A DNA stretch of 50,929 nt from a virus. A program made the position numbers and the translations under genes. How positions within the stretch are numbered: position 1 is the stretch's first letter; each line of letters opens with the position of its first letter. Below are positions 32,885 through 40,978 of the stretch, piece by piece. A model generated the notes under the pieces. It saw only the letters and a list, made by a program, of their open reading frames with translations. It ran no database searches and was not told the origin of the DNA. Location of the stretch: IMG/VR virus record IMGVR_UViG_3300009103_000676, positions 1-50,929 of that record; one strand, given 5' to 3'.

Positions 32885-33012
32885 TTCCAATATCCTTTTA
32901 ACCACTTATCTTGTGGTGTATCTGTTAAAGGTATAGATACAAAGTTATTTCTATCTAGTCTATTCCTTAACTTGGTTAATTTGTCTATCAGATAATCTAT
33001 TATTTTTATCAT
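32860..33012 (-). CDS. 50-residue hypothetical peptide with leaderless promoter
   Basis: ATG 33012 to TAA 32862-32860 encodes MIKIIDYLIDKLTKLRNRLD then NNFVSIPLTDTPQDKWLKGY and a basic WKWRKQNKK tail, an amphipathic helix plus basic tail. A clear promoter places its transcript start at the ATG itself. No ribosome site is visible, consistent with leaderless translation. Confidence 0.62.
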   Translation of the reverse strand: MIKIIDYLIDKLTKLRNRLDRNNFVSIPLTDTPQDKWLKGYWKWRKQNKK

Positions 33013-33018
33013 ATTACT

Positions 33019-33047
33019 ATATTATCAGCTTTCAATTAATTTGTCAA
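33019..33047 (-). promoter_or_regulatory. Sigma70-type promoter in the acetyltransferase 3' end
   Basis: Minus strand TTGACA (33047-33042), 17-bp spacer, TAATAT (33024-33019). Predicted start coincides with the A of ATG 33012. Confidence 0.75.
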
Positions 33048-33464
33048 TATGCTGTACTTATACACATCGCCCATCAAGGTTCCTTTGGACCATACAACCT
33101 CACCTACTACCTTCATACCTACCTTATCGTAAAACCTTTTAGCTTTTTGATTATCCCTTCTAACGGTTAACCAAATATCTTCTTTTACAAAATCTGCAAA
33201 TCTCTTAAATACATCTACGCTATTACCAGCTTCCTCTTTTACTATCTCTTGTATAACTATATCACCTTTTTTAGCTTGTACATTACCTAGTTTCTGGTTT
33301 CTTTTGTACTTATTATAAGTTATAACTACACCCGAATCGTATATAACTTTACCTTCTTCAACCTTATTCTTTAAACTATCAAATCTTAAATAAGGAAATA
33401 TATCTCTATATCCTTTGAAGATATTTTTAATTGTATCAAAGTCTTCTATTGTTGCGTGTTTCAT
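33036..33464 (-). CDS. GNAT-family acetyltransferase
   Basis: The 142-residue protein begins MKHATIEDFDTIKNIFKGYR. Near the end, WLTVRRDNQKAKRFYDKVGMKVVGE is the GNAT motif B end (N..A..FY.k.GF). The acetyl-CoA loop is less clear, with EIVKEEAGNSVDVFKRFADF in its place. I use ATG 33464 rather than a TTG at 33470. It overlaps the PLP-enzyme gene by 29 bases. The substrate is unknown, perhaps an amino compound related to the PLP enzyme. Confidence 0.75.
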   Translation of the reverse strand: MKHATIEDFDTIKNIFKGYRDIFPYLRFDSLKNKVEEGKVIYDSGVVITYNKYKRNQKLGNVQAKKGDIVIQEIVKEEAGNSVDVFKRFADFVKEDIWLTVRRDNQKAKRFYDKVGMKVVGEVVWSKGTLMGDVYKYSILTN

Positions 33465-34350
33465 TTTCAATAATCTTCTTTTCTGATATTAAATGTTCTA
33501 TCTCATCCGTTCTTGGTCTTTTACCCACTAACCACATCATAGTTTTTTCTTTCTTATAATCTATATTCTTTAACAACCAATCGTATGCTTTACCTTCGTA
33601 AATATCATCTATGTATTCTCCTTCAATTTTAAAGTTCATAGATTTTGAATAAGGAGCTTTATGAGCAATCATTTCAAATGGATGATAGTTTTTTATATCA
33701 TCTTCATAAACATCTTTAAAGTAACCTGCAAGTTTCTTTTCTCTTGTAGGACCTACACATACACAAACAATACGATTTACTTTCTTATTGTATCTTTTAA
33801 GTCCAATTAAAATTCCAGCAGTTTGAATTGCAACACCTGTAGGTATAATAAGATTATCTAACTCATCTGGTATATTTTGTACTTGTTCTGCTGTTGCTTC
33901 AAATACTTCTTTTGGATTTGTTTTTAATAACTCACCCATTTCAATAGGCATATAACCAGTTTCTTTAGCTATATCTTTCATCCTTGCGTGAATAACAGCA
34001 GTCATTCCGTGGCCTGCAACTATTCTAATTTCACAACCATAATGTTTTGTCAATCTCATTTGAGGAAGTTTATCTAAATTTTCTGGTTTAGTTCCACCTA
34101 CAGCGGCAATACATTTTACACCATATTTCTGTGCCACTTTACCTATGTTTGCTGATTGTGGAGAGTGTACTGAAGCAGCAGTTATTACTCCATTATTATG
34201 TTTGTTTCTTATATCATCTAATTTTGTTTCAAATAATTTTAATGCCTGTCTTACTTTACCACCATTAACTTCGTAATCTCCAAATGGTTTAAATAAGTCG
34301 TCTCGTTTCCAATATATACCTTCTCTATAATCTACTGGTGTTATGTGCAT
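33436..34350 (-). CDS. PLP-dependent enzyme (D-cysteine desulfhydrase / ACC deaminase-like)
   Basis: The 304-residue protein is a fold-type II PLP enzyme. NGGKVRQ contains the likely Schiff-base Lys32, HSPQSANIGKVAQKYGVKC matches the substrate/phosphate region (S-x-x-N), and PTGVAIQTAGILIGLK is the glycine-type phosphate loop. The KRDDL near the start is typical of the ACC deaminase/D-cysteine desulfhydrase family. It could release sulfide or ammonia from an amino acid. It is part of a cassette with hydroxylase and acetyltransferase genes, so it may make or modify a small amino compound. Confidence 0.78.
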   Translation of the reverse strand: MHITPVDYREGIYWKRDDLFKPFGDYEVNGGKVRQALKLFETKLDDIRNKHNNGVITAASVHSPQSANIGKVAQKYGVKCIAAVGGTKPENLDKLPQMRLTKHYGCEIRIVAGHGMTAVIHARMKDIAKETGYMPIEMGELLKTNPKEVFEATAEQVQNIPDELDNLIIPTGVAIQTAGILIGLKRYNKKVNRIVCVCVGPTREKKLAGYFKDVYEDDIKNYHPFEMIAHKAPYSKSMNFKIEGEYIDDIYEGKAYDWLLKNIDYKKEKTMMWLVGKRPRTDEIEHLISEKKIIENETRNNRRL

Positions 34351-35543
34351 AGTAATCCTCTCACTTGTTCATTAGCAACTACATCTATTACTAAATGAGT
34401 TCTCCAAGAATTTCCACCATTGATTGCTCTATGTGGTTTTCTTATATCCAAATACCAACAATGTCCTTCTTCCATATTAACAATTGTTTTACTTCCTGTT
34501 ATACCCCAACTTGTAAACTCTACTTTTGAATTGGTTACAATAGGAATATGTACTCTCATTAATCTTCCATTTGATATTCCTAGGTCTGGATCAACTTGGT
34601 CTGTATGTCTTTCAAGTTCTCCATCACCTGGTTTTAAGTTCATAAATCTAACTCTATGTATTTCAGTTTTAAATGAAGATAGTATATCTTCTACTAATGG
34701 AAACTCTTTTCTTAATTCTGTATCTTGTAATTCAAATTTTTCATCTTTATGTTCTTCTTGCCACTTCTTATTCATTTCTACTGGTTTAGTAATAAATCTC
34801 CAATCAGGACTATAACCTCTTAATGATATAGCACTCCAAGCTTTTTCTTTATTATAGTTTGAATAGTGATTGGTAAACTCTAGTGATTTTTCTTCTAATT
34901 GTTTTGCAAGTTTTGGTACTATTTTTGTGAAGTCTAGGTCAAATGGTTTTAATGTATATTTTTCGTAAGTTGGAATATGTGGGTGTTGTCTATCTTCTAA
35001 AGCACTATTAGAATCTTTAAAATAAACACCAATCAAATCTGCAACTGAATTGTATTTGGCACCTACTTTTTTAAATCCTGCTTTTTCAGCAATATCTTTA
35101 TCGTTAGGATTTTCTTCATTAATATATAACCATACATTTTTAGTTGTGTATCTTATGTCTTCTGCTAATGTTGTAATAATATTCTTTCTATCTTGTTCGT
35201 GTGTATAACCTAAATGTTTAATGTGCAAGTCTCCTGGATACTTCGTACCTAAAAGTACTCCCGAAAACATCCATATATTTACTTTACTCTTTGTTTCTTC
35301 TGCGTGGATAAGTGCTGGACCTATTAATTGAATATTATCTCTACTCAATGCTTCAGCAATATTGTTCTTTTTAAACTTACTTAATTCGTGTTGAGCATAC
35401 TCGTTATAACTATTAAAGTTCTTTTCTAACTTCTTTAAATAATCTAAATCAAATCCTTTTTGCCAAGGTTTCATTTCCTTTTCCTTCATCAATTTAATAT
35501 TATCTTCGTACTCTTGCAAGTCTTTATCACTCATCATTGTCAT
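34341..35543 (-). CDS. Fusion of GNAT-like domain and aspartyl/asparaginyl beta-hydroxylase-like domain
   Basis: This is a 400-residue protein. Residues about 85-176 have a degenerate GNAT-like end (WLYINEENPNDKDIAEKAGF near 138-157). Residues about 280-395 form a 2-oxoglutarate/Fe(II) oxygenase of the Asp/Asn hydroxylase type, with HTD at 313-315, a distal His at 371 in RKPHRAINGG and Arg381 in SWRTHLVIDV. These are the Fe ligands and 2OG anchor. Hydroxylation of a protein or free amino acid is likely. The start is unclear among ATG 35543 and the next two Met codons. It lies between the PLP gene and a 160-residue gene, overlapping both. Confidence 0.75.
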   Translation of the reverse strand: MTMMSDKDLQEYEDNIKLMKEKEMKPWQKGFDLDYLKKLEKNFNSYNEYAQHELSKFKKNNIAEALSRDNIQLIGPALIHAEETKSKVNIWMFSGVLLGTKYPGDLHIKHLGYTHEQDRKNIITTLAEDIRYTTKNVWLYINEENPNDKDIAEKAGFKKVGAKYNSVADLIGVYFKDSNSALEDRQHPHIPTYEKYTLKPFDLDFTKIVPKLAKQLEEKSLEFTNHYSNYNKEKAWSAISLRGYSPDWRFITKPVEMNKKWQEEHKDEKFELQDTELRKEFPLVEDILSSFKTEIHRVRFMNLKPGDGELERHTDQVDPDLGISNGRLMRVHIPIVTNSKVEFTSWGITGSKTIVNMEEGHCWYLDIRKPHRAINGGNSWRTHLVIDVVANEQVRGLLCT

Positions 35544-36009
35544 TGGTTAATTTATAATCAAAGTATATAAACCTTATATTATTTACCTCATCGTTGTTAA
35601 ATCTTCTATGAAATTTTATGTTGTCGTTAAACCAAACATATTCTCCTTGTTCTGGAAATATCTTACATCTGTCTAGTGCTGTTACCTCAATAAAGTTATC
35701 TGTAGTATATGGTGCCTTATCTAGGTAGACTATAACATTACCTCGTACACCTTCAACATAACCTTGCCAAATGCCACTATTTCTTAATTTTATATTGTTG
35801 TATCTCTTTTTTAAAATTGGTTCTAATTGAGTTTTAATCTTTTCTATTTCTTGTTTTGCTTTATCATTTAAAAACTCTTTCTTTAATGGAGGCCATCTTG
35901 TATCATCAAACGCTGTATTATCAACATTTAATAAACCTGTTTCAAAACCATCGTGTTTAAAAGAATCAAAATCTTTTATATGTGATATGTCGTTAATTAT
36001 TTCAACCAT
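35527..36009 (-). CDS. Hypothetical protein, possible cupin/oxygenase-like
   Basis: The 160-residue protein has a C-terminal pattern GEYVWFNDNIKFHRRFNNDEVNNIRFIYFDY that resembles the last strands of 2OG oxygenases (H...R), but I see no HxD motif, so it may be a degenerate partner of the next gene. TAATG overlap with the deformylase gene. Function uncertain. Confidence 0.6.
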   Translation of the reverse strand: MVEIINDISHIKDFDSFKHDGFETGLLNVDNTAFDDTRWPPLKKEFLNDKAKQEIEKIKTQLEPILKKRYNNIKLRNSGIWQGYVEGVRGNVIVYLDKAPYTTDNFIEVTALDRCKIFPEQGEYVWFNDNIKFHRRFNNDEVNNIRFIYFDYKLTNDNDE

Positions 36010-36827
36010 TATTTACTCACCTTTTGTGGTTTTGATTTTTCCATTTGTTTCTTGTATCGTCTCCACTTTGTCATTTCTTTTTCTGCTTTTTTATATGCCA
36101 AGTCTAGTTTCATTTTACTAACTTTCATTGGCATTAGTATTCCTGCTTGATGGTCGTATTCGTGTTGGCATACTCTACTCATCATACCATCTAAATGTGC
36201 TTCTTTTAAATCACCATTTTCATCTTCGTATTTCATAACACATTTTCTAGGTCTAACAATGTTAATGAATAAGAAAGGAAAAGTTAAACAACCTTCTTTC
36301 ATCATAACCGTTTCTTCACTAGTTGATAATATTACAGGATTAAACATAGCAAGTTTCATACCTTTTTCAATTGATTGATGGTCACCTGCAACAAACATAT
36401 TAAAAGGTAATCCTACTTGTATCGCACTCAAACCTATGCCACCATATTTGTGCATAAGTTCAAACATACTAGCTACTAATTCTTTTCTATCTTTAATACC
36501 AAACTCTTTAAGTAGTTCATCTTTATAAGGTGCAACAGGAGTCCTTAACATAGGATTACCTGGTTCTATTAATTGTTTATTAAATGTCTGTGGATTAACT
36601 CCGTCTCTTACTTCGTAAGGTATATCTTCTACTGGTACTTCTTGCAAAATTTGATTTTCTTTTGATTGTTTTTCTAATTTTTCTTTGATGTTGGTTGTAT
36701 CTTCCCACACGCCTTCTTGCGTATCTGGAGTACCTTCTTTCAATTGTTTTTCTGCTTGTTTCATCATATCGTCTTTAAATTTTTCTTCTTCTTCAACCGT
36801 CATTGGTCTTCTTGTTTTTTTAGACAT
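36009..36827 (-). CDS. def: Peptide deformylase with N-terminal extension
   Basis: The 272-residue protein has the three deformylase motifs: GGIGLSAIQ (129-137), EGCL (178-181, Cys180 metal ligand) and HEYDH (222-226). It removes formyl groups from new proteins. About 75 extra N-terminal residues are charged and probably disordered, and a Lys-rich tail follows the HEYDH helix. Small phage deformylases are known in marine T4-like phages. It overlaps gp46 by 8 bases and heads the accessory cassette. Confidence 0.92.
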   Translation of the reverse strand: MSKKTRRPMTVEEEEKFKDDMMKQAEKQLKEGTPDTQEGVWEDTTNIKEKLEKQSKENQILQEVPVEDIPYEVRDGVNPQTFNKQLIEPGNPMLRTPVAPYKDELLKEFGIKDRKELVASMFELMHKYGGIGLSAIQVGLPFNMFVAGDHQSIEKGMKLAMFNPVILSTSEETVMMKEGCLTFPFLFINIVRPRKCVMKYEDENGDLKEAHLDGMMSRVCQHEYDHQAGILMPMKVSKMKLDLAYKKAEKEMTKWRRYKKQMEKSKPQKVSK

Positions 36828-38535
36828 TTGCTATCCTCGTAAAGTTTTGGTACTTTTCAAATTTAATTATATTAGTAAATTTATCAAACATTATATCTCC
36901 TTTATGTGATATGATAAAGATGTTTTCTTTTGTTAGTGTCTTAATAATTTTAAAAAAGTCATCTGTTCCTTGTCCATCTAAACTTGAATCAAATATCTCA
37001 TCTAATATTAGTAAGTTTGTATTAACACTATTTTTCATTTTTGCAATACTTCTCCAAGTAAATAATAATGCAAGGTCTATTCTCATCTTCTCACCTTCAC
37101 TAAAGTTATTGTAGTTAAAGGAGTCCATATGTCTGCTCTTAACCGTCTCGTTAAATTCTTCATCTAAATGAAATGATACAAAGAAGTCCATAGCTTGTAA
37201 ATAGTTATTAATTAAAGTATTCATAATCGGTAAATACTTTTTAATAATTTGTGCTCTTGCTCCACTATCGTCTACTATCTGTCTCAATATATCAATATAT
37301 TTTTTCTCCTCAATAACATTATCTTTTTGTACATTTGCGTCAACTAATTCTCTTTTTAGTTTAGCAATTTCTTCTTTTATATTTAGGCCGCCAGCATCCT
37401 CAACTGATAACCTATCTATCTCATCTTGTATTCTATCTGTATGTCTTTTAATCTCATCAATAGAAGTAGTTAATTTTGCAACATTAGTTTCTATAGTTCT
37501 AACCTTTTGTGCAATGTTATCAAATCCTAATATTTCTTCTTCTGTATTAGTTATTTCTGTTAATAGTTTTTTATAACCATCTTGTAATTTAATTACAGCG
37601 TCTTTCTCCTCACTAATTTTTGTCTGTCTAAAACCTTGTTCTATTTCCTGTGTACAAGTAGGACAACTAGTATTGTCTTCAAAAAACTTTAATGTCTTCT
37701 TATGTGTCTTTAAGTTCTGGTCTATCTTTGCTTCTAACTTATGTAATTGTGTAAACTTATCTTTTGTCTTTGTCTTGCCTAATAATTTCTGTTCGTTCTC
37801 ATTAAGTTCTTTATTAAGACTTTCTATTCTAGTCATATAATCTCTCTTATGAGTATGTGCTTTTTCTATGTCTTCTTTCTTTTTAGATATAGCGTCTGTA
37901 TCTCTACCTTGTAATTCATTAAAATGTTTCTCTTGTAGTTCAACTTTATTCTCAATCAAATCTACTTGATGTCTTAATGTAGTAATGTCTTTTGTTAAAT
38001 CGTTTTGTTTACTCTTTAATAAGTAGTTCATATTTTGAAATACTTTAATGTCTAATATTTCTTCAATTACTTCTCTACGATTCCTTGCTCTCATCTTCAT
38101 AAATGGTTCATATAAAGAAGACCCTAAAATAACAACTTGACAAAAGGACCTATAGTTTAATTTCATTATATTTTTTTCTAAATGTTTTTGATAGTCTATA
38201 GTACTTGCGTCTTGGTTAATTAAAATTCCGTCTTGGTATATTTCAAATACATTAGGTTTAATTCCTCTAACAACTTTATACTTTTTAGGACCTACACTAA
38301 AGTTTAATTCTACTACGGTATCAGCATTATTAATCGTATTGACCATCTGGTCTTTCTTAATAATTCTAAATGGTTTATTAAACAAAGCAAAACATATTGC
38401 GTCTAACAATGTTGATTTACCTGACCCATTAGTTCCAATAATTAATGTTGTTGGTTGTTCTGCTAGATTAACACTTATAGGAGTATTACCTGTTGATAAA
38501 AAGTTCTTCCAAGTTATATTATGAAATATTATCAT
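36820..38535 (-). CDS. 46: Recombination nuclease subunit gp46 (Rad50-like ATPase)
   Basis: The 571-residue SMC-like protein has Walker A IGTNGSGKSTLLDA (about 33-46), two long coiled-coil arms joined by a CPTC zinc hook near 290, the ABC signature FSEGEKMRIDLALL near 480, and Walker B LLILDEIFDSSLD near 520. With gp47 it resects DNA ends for recombination-dependent replication and host DNA turnover. Size equals T4 gp46 (560). It starts by ATGA overlap with a 52-residue membrane peptide. Confidence 0.95.
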   Translation of the reverse strand: MIIFHNITWKNFLSTGNTPISVNLAEQPTTLIIGTNGSGKSTLLDAICFALFNKPFRIIKKDQMVNTINNADTVVELNFSVGPKKYKVVRGIKPNVFEIYQDGILINQDASTIDYQKHLEKNIMKLNYRSFCQVVILGSSLYEPFMKMRARNRREVIEEILDIKVFQNMNYLLKSKQNDLTKDITTLRHQVDLIENKVELQEKHFNELQGRDTDAISKKKEDIEKAHTHKRDYMTRIESLNKELNENEQKLLGKTKTKDKFTQLHKLEAKIDQNLKTHKKTLKFFEDNTSCPTCTQEIEQGFRQTKISEEKDAVIKLQDGYKKLLTEITNTEEEILGFDNIAQKVRTIETNVAKLTTSIDEIKRHTDRIQDEIDRLSVEDAGGLNIKEEIAKLKRELVDANVQKDNVIEEKKYIDILRQIVDDSGARAQIIKKYLPIMNTLINNYLQAMDFFVSFHLDEEFNETVKSRHMDSFNYNNFSEGEKMRIDLALLFTWRSIAKMKNSVNTNLLILDEIFDSSLDGQGTDDFFKIIKTLTKENIFIISHKGDIMFDKFTNIIKFEKYQNFTRIANV

Positions 38536-38690
38536 ATTCTTAAATCTTGTCCTTTAATTTGTTCCATTTTTTGTTGCAACTCTTTTTTATATTTTGCTTG
38601 ATTTGCTGATAACAATAACCCAAAAGCAAATATAGCAATTATGAATATTGAAGGTAAATTATCTAGCATCCATATTCCAATTTTTTTCAT
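38532..38690 (-). CDS. 52-residue membrane peptide between gp47 and gp46
   Basis: ATG 38690 overlaps the gp47 stop as TAATG, and TGA overlaps the gp46 start as ATGA. The sequence starts MKKIGIWMLDNLPSIFIIAI, continues hydrophobic (FAFGLLLSANQ) and ends in a charged amphipathic helix YKKELQQKMEQIKGQD. One transmembrane span with a cytoplasmic helix is predicted. Function unknown; a membrane tether for the nuclease is one thought. Confidence 0.75.
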   Translation of the reverse strand: MKKIGIWMLDNLPSIFIIAIFAFGLLLSANQAKYKKELQQKMEQIKGQDLRI

Positions 38691-39748
38691 TATTTCTCTT
38701 GTACCTCTTGGTAAAAGTCTTTCATTATAGAGTTTATTCTTGCCTTATCTAATTCAGTATCCAAACTATTAATATAATTGTGTAAGAAAGTTAAAGTATC
38801 TTCTCCTTGGTCTATGATATTAACATCGGCAGTAGCATTGATATTATAACTATCTTCTATAACATTAACTTCGTGTGTATTAATTTCATTGTGTAGTCTA
38901 TCAATAAATTCTCCAAATTGATTTGTGTCTGTTTTTTCTTCTACTATAACTTTTAAATGCTTATCTTTATACTTTGATATATCCATATTAGTATAACTTT
39001 GTTTTGTATCATTGTATATAATCTTTTCAAACATAGTAAGTGGATTTGATATTCTAGTTAGTTCTCTTGTATCTGTATCAAATATATGAAACCCTTTTGG
39101 ACATTGATAATCTGACCAGGTTATTTCATATTGAGTTCCTAAATAATATATTGTTCCGTTATCTGATTTTCTATGATAGTGTCCTGATAATACTTTGTCA
39201 AATCTTTTAAACTGGTCCATTTCTAAACCAACTTCCTGAAAGTGTCCTTTGTGCATTTCAAAACCTTTAATTTCTAAATGACCCATAGCAACTTCGGCGT
39301 GTGAGTTATCAATCTCGTATATACTTTCTTCTTCTGTTTCAGGACATATCCAAGGTAATAATAATATATCTAAACCATCAAAGTTAACCGTAGCAGGTTT
39401 CTCATATATCCAAGGTTCATTTGCACCATCAAAGGTTTTGATTAAGTGTGTGAAATTTACTTTGTTTGTATTCTTATAATATGTGTCGTGGTTACCTAGT
39501 ATAATATGTGTATCTATTTTTAAGTCCCATAATCTTTTCCAAAAGTTTTCTTGGAAGTTATGAGCAGTATTGAAGTTAATAAACTTTCGTCTATCAACAA
39601 CATCGCCTAAATGGATTAATGTTTTGATGTCGTTTTGTATTATATACGGAAAAAAGATTTCATCATAAAATCTATTAAAGTATTTTACAAACGCAGGATT
39701 ATCATTTCTAGCACCGAAATGCGTATCGTTCAATAATGCTATTTTCAT
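38690..39748 (-). CDS. 47: Recombination nuclease subunit gp47 (Mre11-like)
   Basis: The 352-residue protein has the calcineurin-type phosphoesterase motifs: NDTHFG (8-13), HLGDVVDRR near 47, LGNHDTYY near 80, MGHLEIKG and SGHYHRK. These are the two-metal site of Mre11/SbcD nucleases. T4 gp47 has 339 residues. It works with gp46. The gene starts one base after gp55 ends. Confidence 0.95.
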   Translation of the reverse strand: MKIALLNDTHFGARNDNPAFVKYFNRFYDEIFFPYIIQNDIKTLIHLGDVVDRRKFINFNTAHNFQENFWKRLWDLKIDTHIILGNHDTYYKNTNKVNFTHLIKTFDGANEPWIYEKPATVNFDGLDILLLPWICPETEEESIYEIDNSHAEVAMGHLEIKGFEMHKGHFQEVGLEMDQFKRFDKVLSGHYHRKSDNGTIYYLGTQYEITWSDYQCPKGFHIFDTDTRELTRISNPLTMFEKIIYNDTKQSYTNMDISKYKDKHLKVIVEEKTDTNQFGEFIDRLHNEINTHEVNVIEDSYNINATADVNIIDQGEDTLTFLHNYINSLDTELDKARINSIMKDFYQEVQEK

Positions 39749-39749
39749 A

Positions 39750-40328
39750 TTATATAAAGTCTTCTAAATTCGCCTTCGCTTTTCTTACTCGTTTTTTTGT
39801 CGGTTTCGGTTTTTTCTTTTCTTTTGTTTCGTCTTCCATTGGAAGATTCTTTTGTAAAAATTCAGTAAACTGATTCTTAAATTCTCTATCGTCTCCTGGT
39901 TGCAAAGTCATATCATCATAATTTGCGTCCTGGATTAGTTTATGTTTAATTGTAGTTTGTTTCTTTTCTTTCTGTATTCTTCGTATAAATGCGTAATAGA
40001 TTATTTGTGTAAAATAAGCAAACGGATTGTTTGACTTTTTAGGATTAAAGTTTGCTAGATATTGCAAACAATTTTCTATGCCATCACTTATCATATCGTC
40101 TCTAAATGTGTAATTAATAAAGTTAGGTCTATATGATAGATGGTTTGCTATCTTTAAAAAACACTCACCTATATAATTGGTTACAGGAGGATTTTTGCGT
40201 CCTCTTTTTTTAGCTTTATTACACTTATCTTTATACTCAATCATTGCCTCTAAAAACACTTTGTTATTTACATAGTGTTCCTTTTTGGCAGGAGTTCGTA
40301 TTCTTTTGGGTTTGTTATCAATTGTCAT
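39750..40328 (-). CDS. 55: Late sigma factor gp55
   Basis: The 192-residue protein corresponds to T4 gp55 (185), which binds host RNA polymerase and reads the TATAAATA late box. FRDDMISDGIENCLQYLANFN and NPFAYFTQIIYYAFIRRIQKE form the sigma region 2-like part. Its tail NLEDFI is an acidic-hydrophobic end like the clamp-binding tail of T4 gp55. Late boxes found in this window are its expected targets. Its own promoter is sigma70-type with nearly no leader. Confidence 0.93.
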   Translation of the reverse strand: MTIDNKPKRIRTPAKKEHYVNNKVFLEAMIEYKDKCNKAKKRGRKNPPVTNYIGECFLKIANHLSYRPNFINYTFRDDMISDGIENCLQYLANFNPKKSNNPFAYFTQIIYYAFIRRIQKEKKQTTIKHKLIQDANYDDMTLQPGDDREFKNQFTEFLQKNLPMEDETKEKKKPKPTKKRVRKAKANLEDFI

Positions 40329-40337
40329 TATGTTCTC

Positions 40338-40366
40338 ACTATACTATATTTTGTTGTTAGAGTCAA
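40338..40366 (-). promoter_or_regulatory. Sigma70-type promoter for gp55
   Basis: Minus strand TTGACT (40366-40361), 17-bp spacer, TATAGT (40343-40338). The transcript would start about 3 bases before the gp55 ATG at 40328. Confidence 0.78.
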
Positions 40367-40403
40367 TAACCTAACTAAAATTTCGGTCCCGATTGTTGGA
40401 CTA

Positions 40404-40432
40404 TTGACAGATTAAAATGTTTATGATATTAT
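40404..40432 (+). promoter_or_regulatory. Plus-strand sigma70 promoter facing the Sm-like gene
   Basis: Plus strand TTGACA (40404-40409), 17-bp spacer, TATTAT (40427-40432), preceded by CTA as in several other promoters here. Predicted start near 40439; the transcript would run antisense into the 3' end of the Sm-like gene. It is the only good plus-strand promoter noticed. Confidence 0.6.
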
Positions 40433-40449
40433 CAGCGTGTAGCCGCTGA
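40432..40449. other. Small stem-loop between gp55 and the Sm-like gene
   Basis: TCAGCG/CGCTGA pair perfectly around six bases, just at the start of the predicted plus-strand transcript and 30 bases past the Sm-like stop on the minus strand. Could end the Sm-like transcript (no clear T run) or cap the antisense RNA. The rest of 40329-40479 is AT-rich without a gene. Confidence 0.4.
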
Positions 40450-40479
40450 GAGATAGAGTCTATAAAGAGATTATATCTA

Positions 40480-40977
40480 TTAATGGATAGTTTTCTTCTT
40501 AACATCGTCATCGTGTATATCAGTAAATTCGTCTATTATTTCATCAAGTTTATTATTTAATTCCTCTTGTTCCATTTTGTTCATTAGTTCTCGGTCCATA
40601 AGTTTTCTAGTTCTCGGGTTATCGTCTCGTCTATGCAATTTATCAACAATATGATACTCGCCAACGACCTTTTTATATGACCTAATCATTTCATCGGAAG
40701 CGTTGGTAATTGTAAGTATCTTATCTTTTGGTATAGTCACCAATTGGTCTTGCGTATAACCTGCCCATTTCACCAAGGCAATATAATCTTTAATACCCAA
40801 GTTGGTTATTTGGGGTACATATTTAATCTCTAATGGTTTATCAAGTGTAAGTAATGGTGAGTTTGGCGTCTCTTTATTTGTAGGTATAACGCAAACAACA
40901 TCTGTTCCGTTTATTATCTTAACGATTTTAACCGTTGTAGTTCCATCAGGATTCATATCTTTAGGGTTAGTTGCCAT
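40480..40977 (-). CDS. Sm/Hfq-like protein with acidic tail (paralogue of 19638-19928)
   Basis: The 165-residue protein has TTVKIVKIINGTDVVCVIP, then DKPLEIKYV, IPKDKILTITNASDEMI and SYKKVVGEY, matching the order in the 96-residue protein at 19638-19928. A 60-residue charged tail (LMDRELMNKMEQEELNNKLD) is added. RNA binding is inferred from the Sm-like pattern. It is between UvsW and gp55. A plus-strand promoter faces its 3' end. Confidence 0.7.
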   Translation of the reverse strand: MATNPKDMNPDGTTTVKIVKIINGTDVVCVIPTNKETPNSPLLTLDKPLEIKYVPQITNLGIKDYIALVKWAGYTQDQLVTIPKDKILTITNASDEMIRSYKKVVGEYHIVDKLHRRDDNPRTRKLMDRELMNKMEQEELNNKLDEIIDEFTDIHDDDVKKKTIH

Positions 40978-40978
40978 A

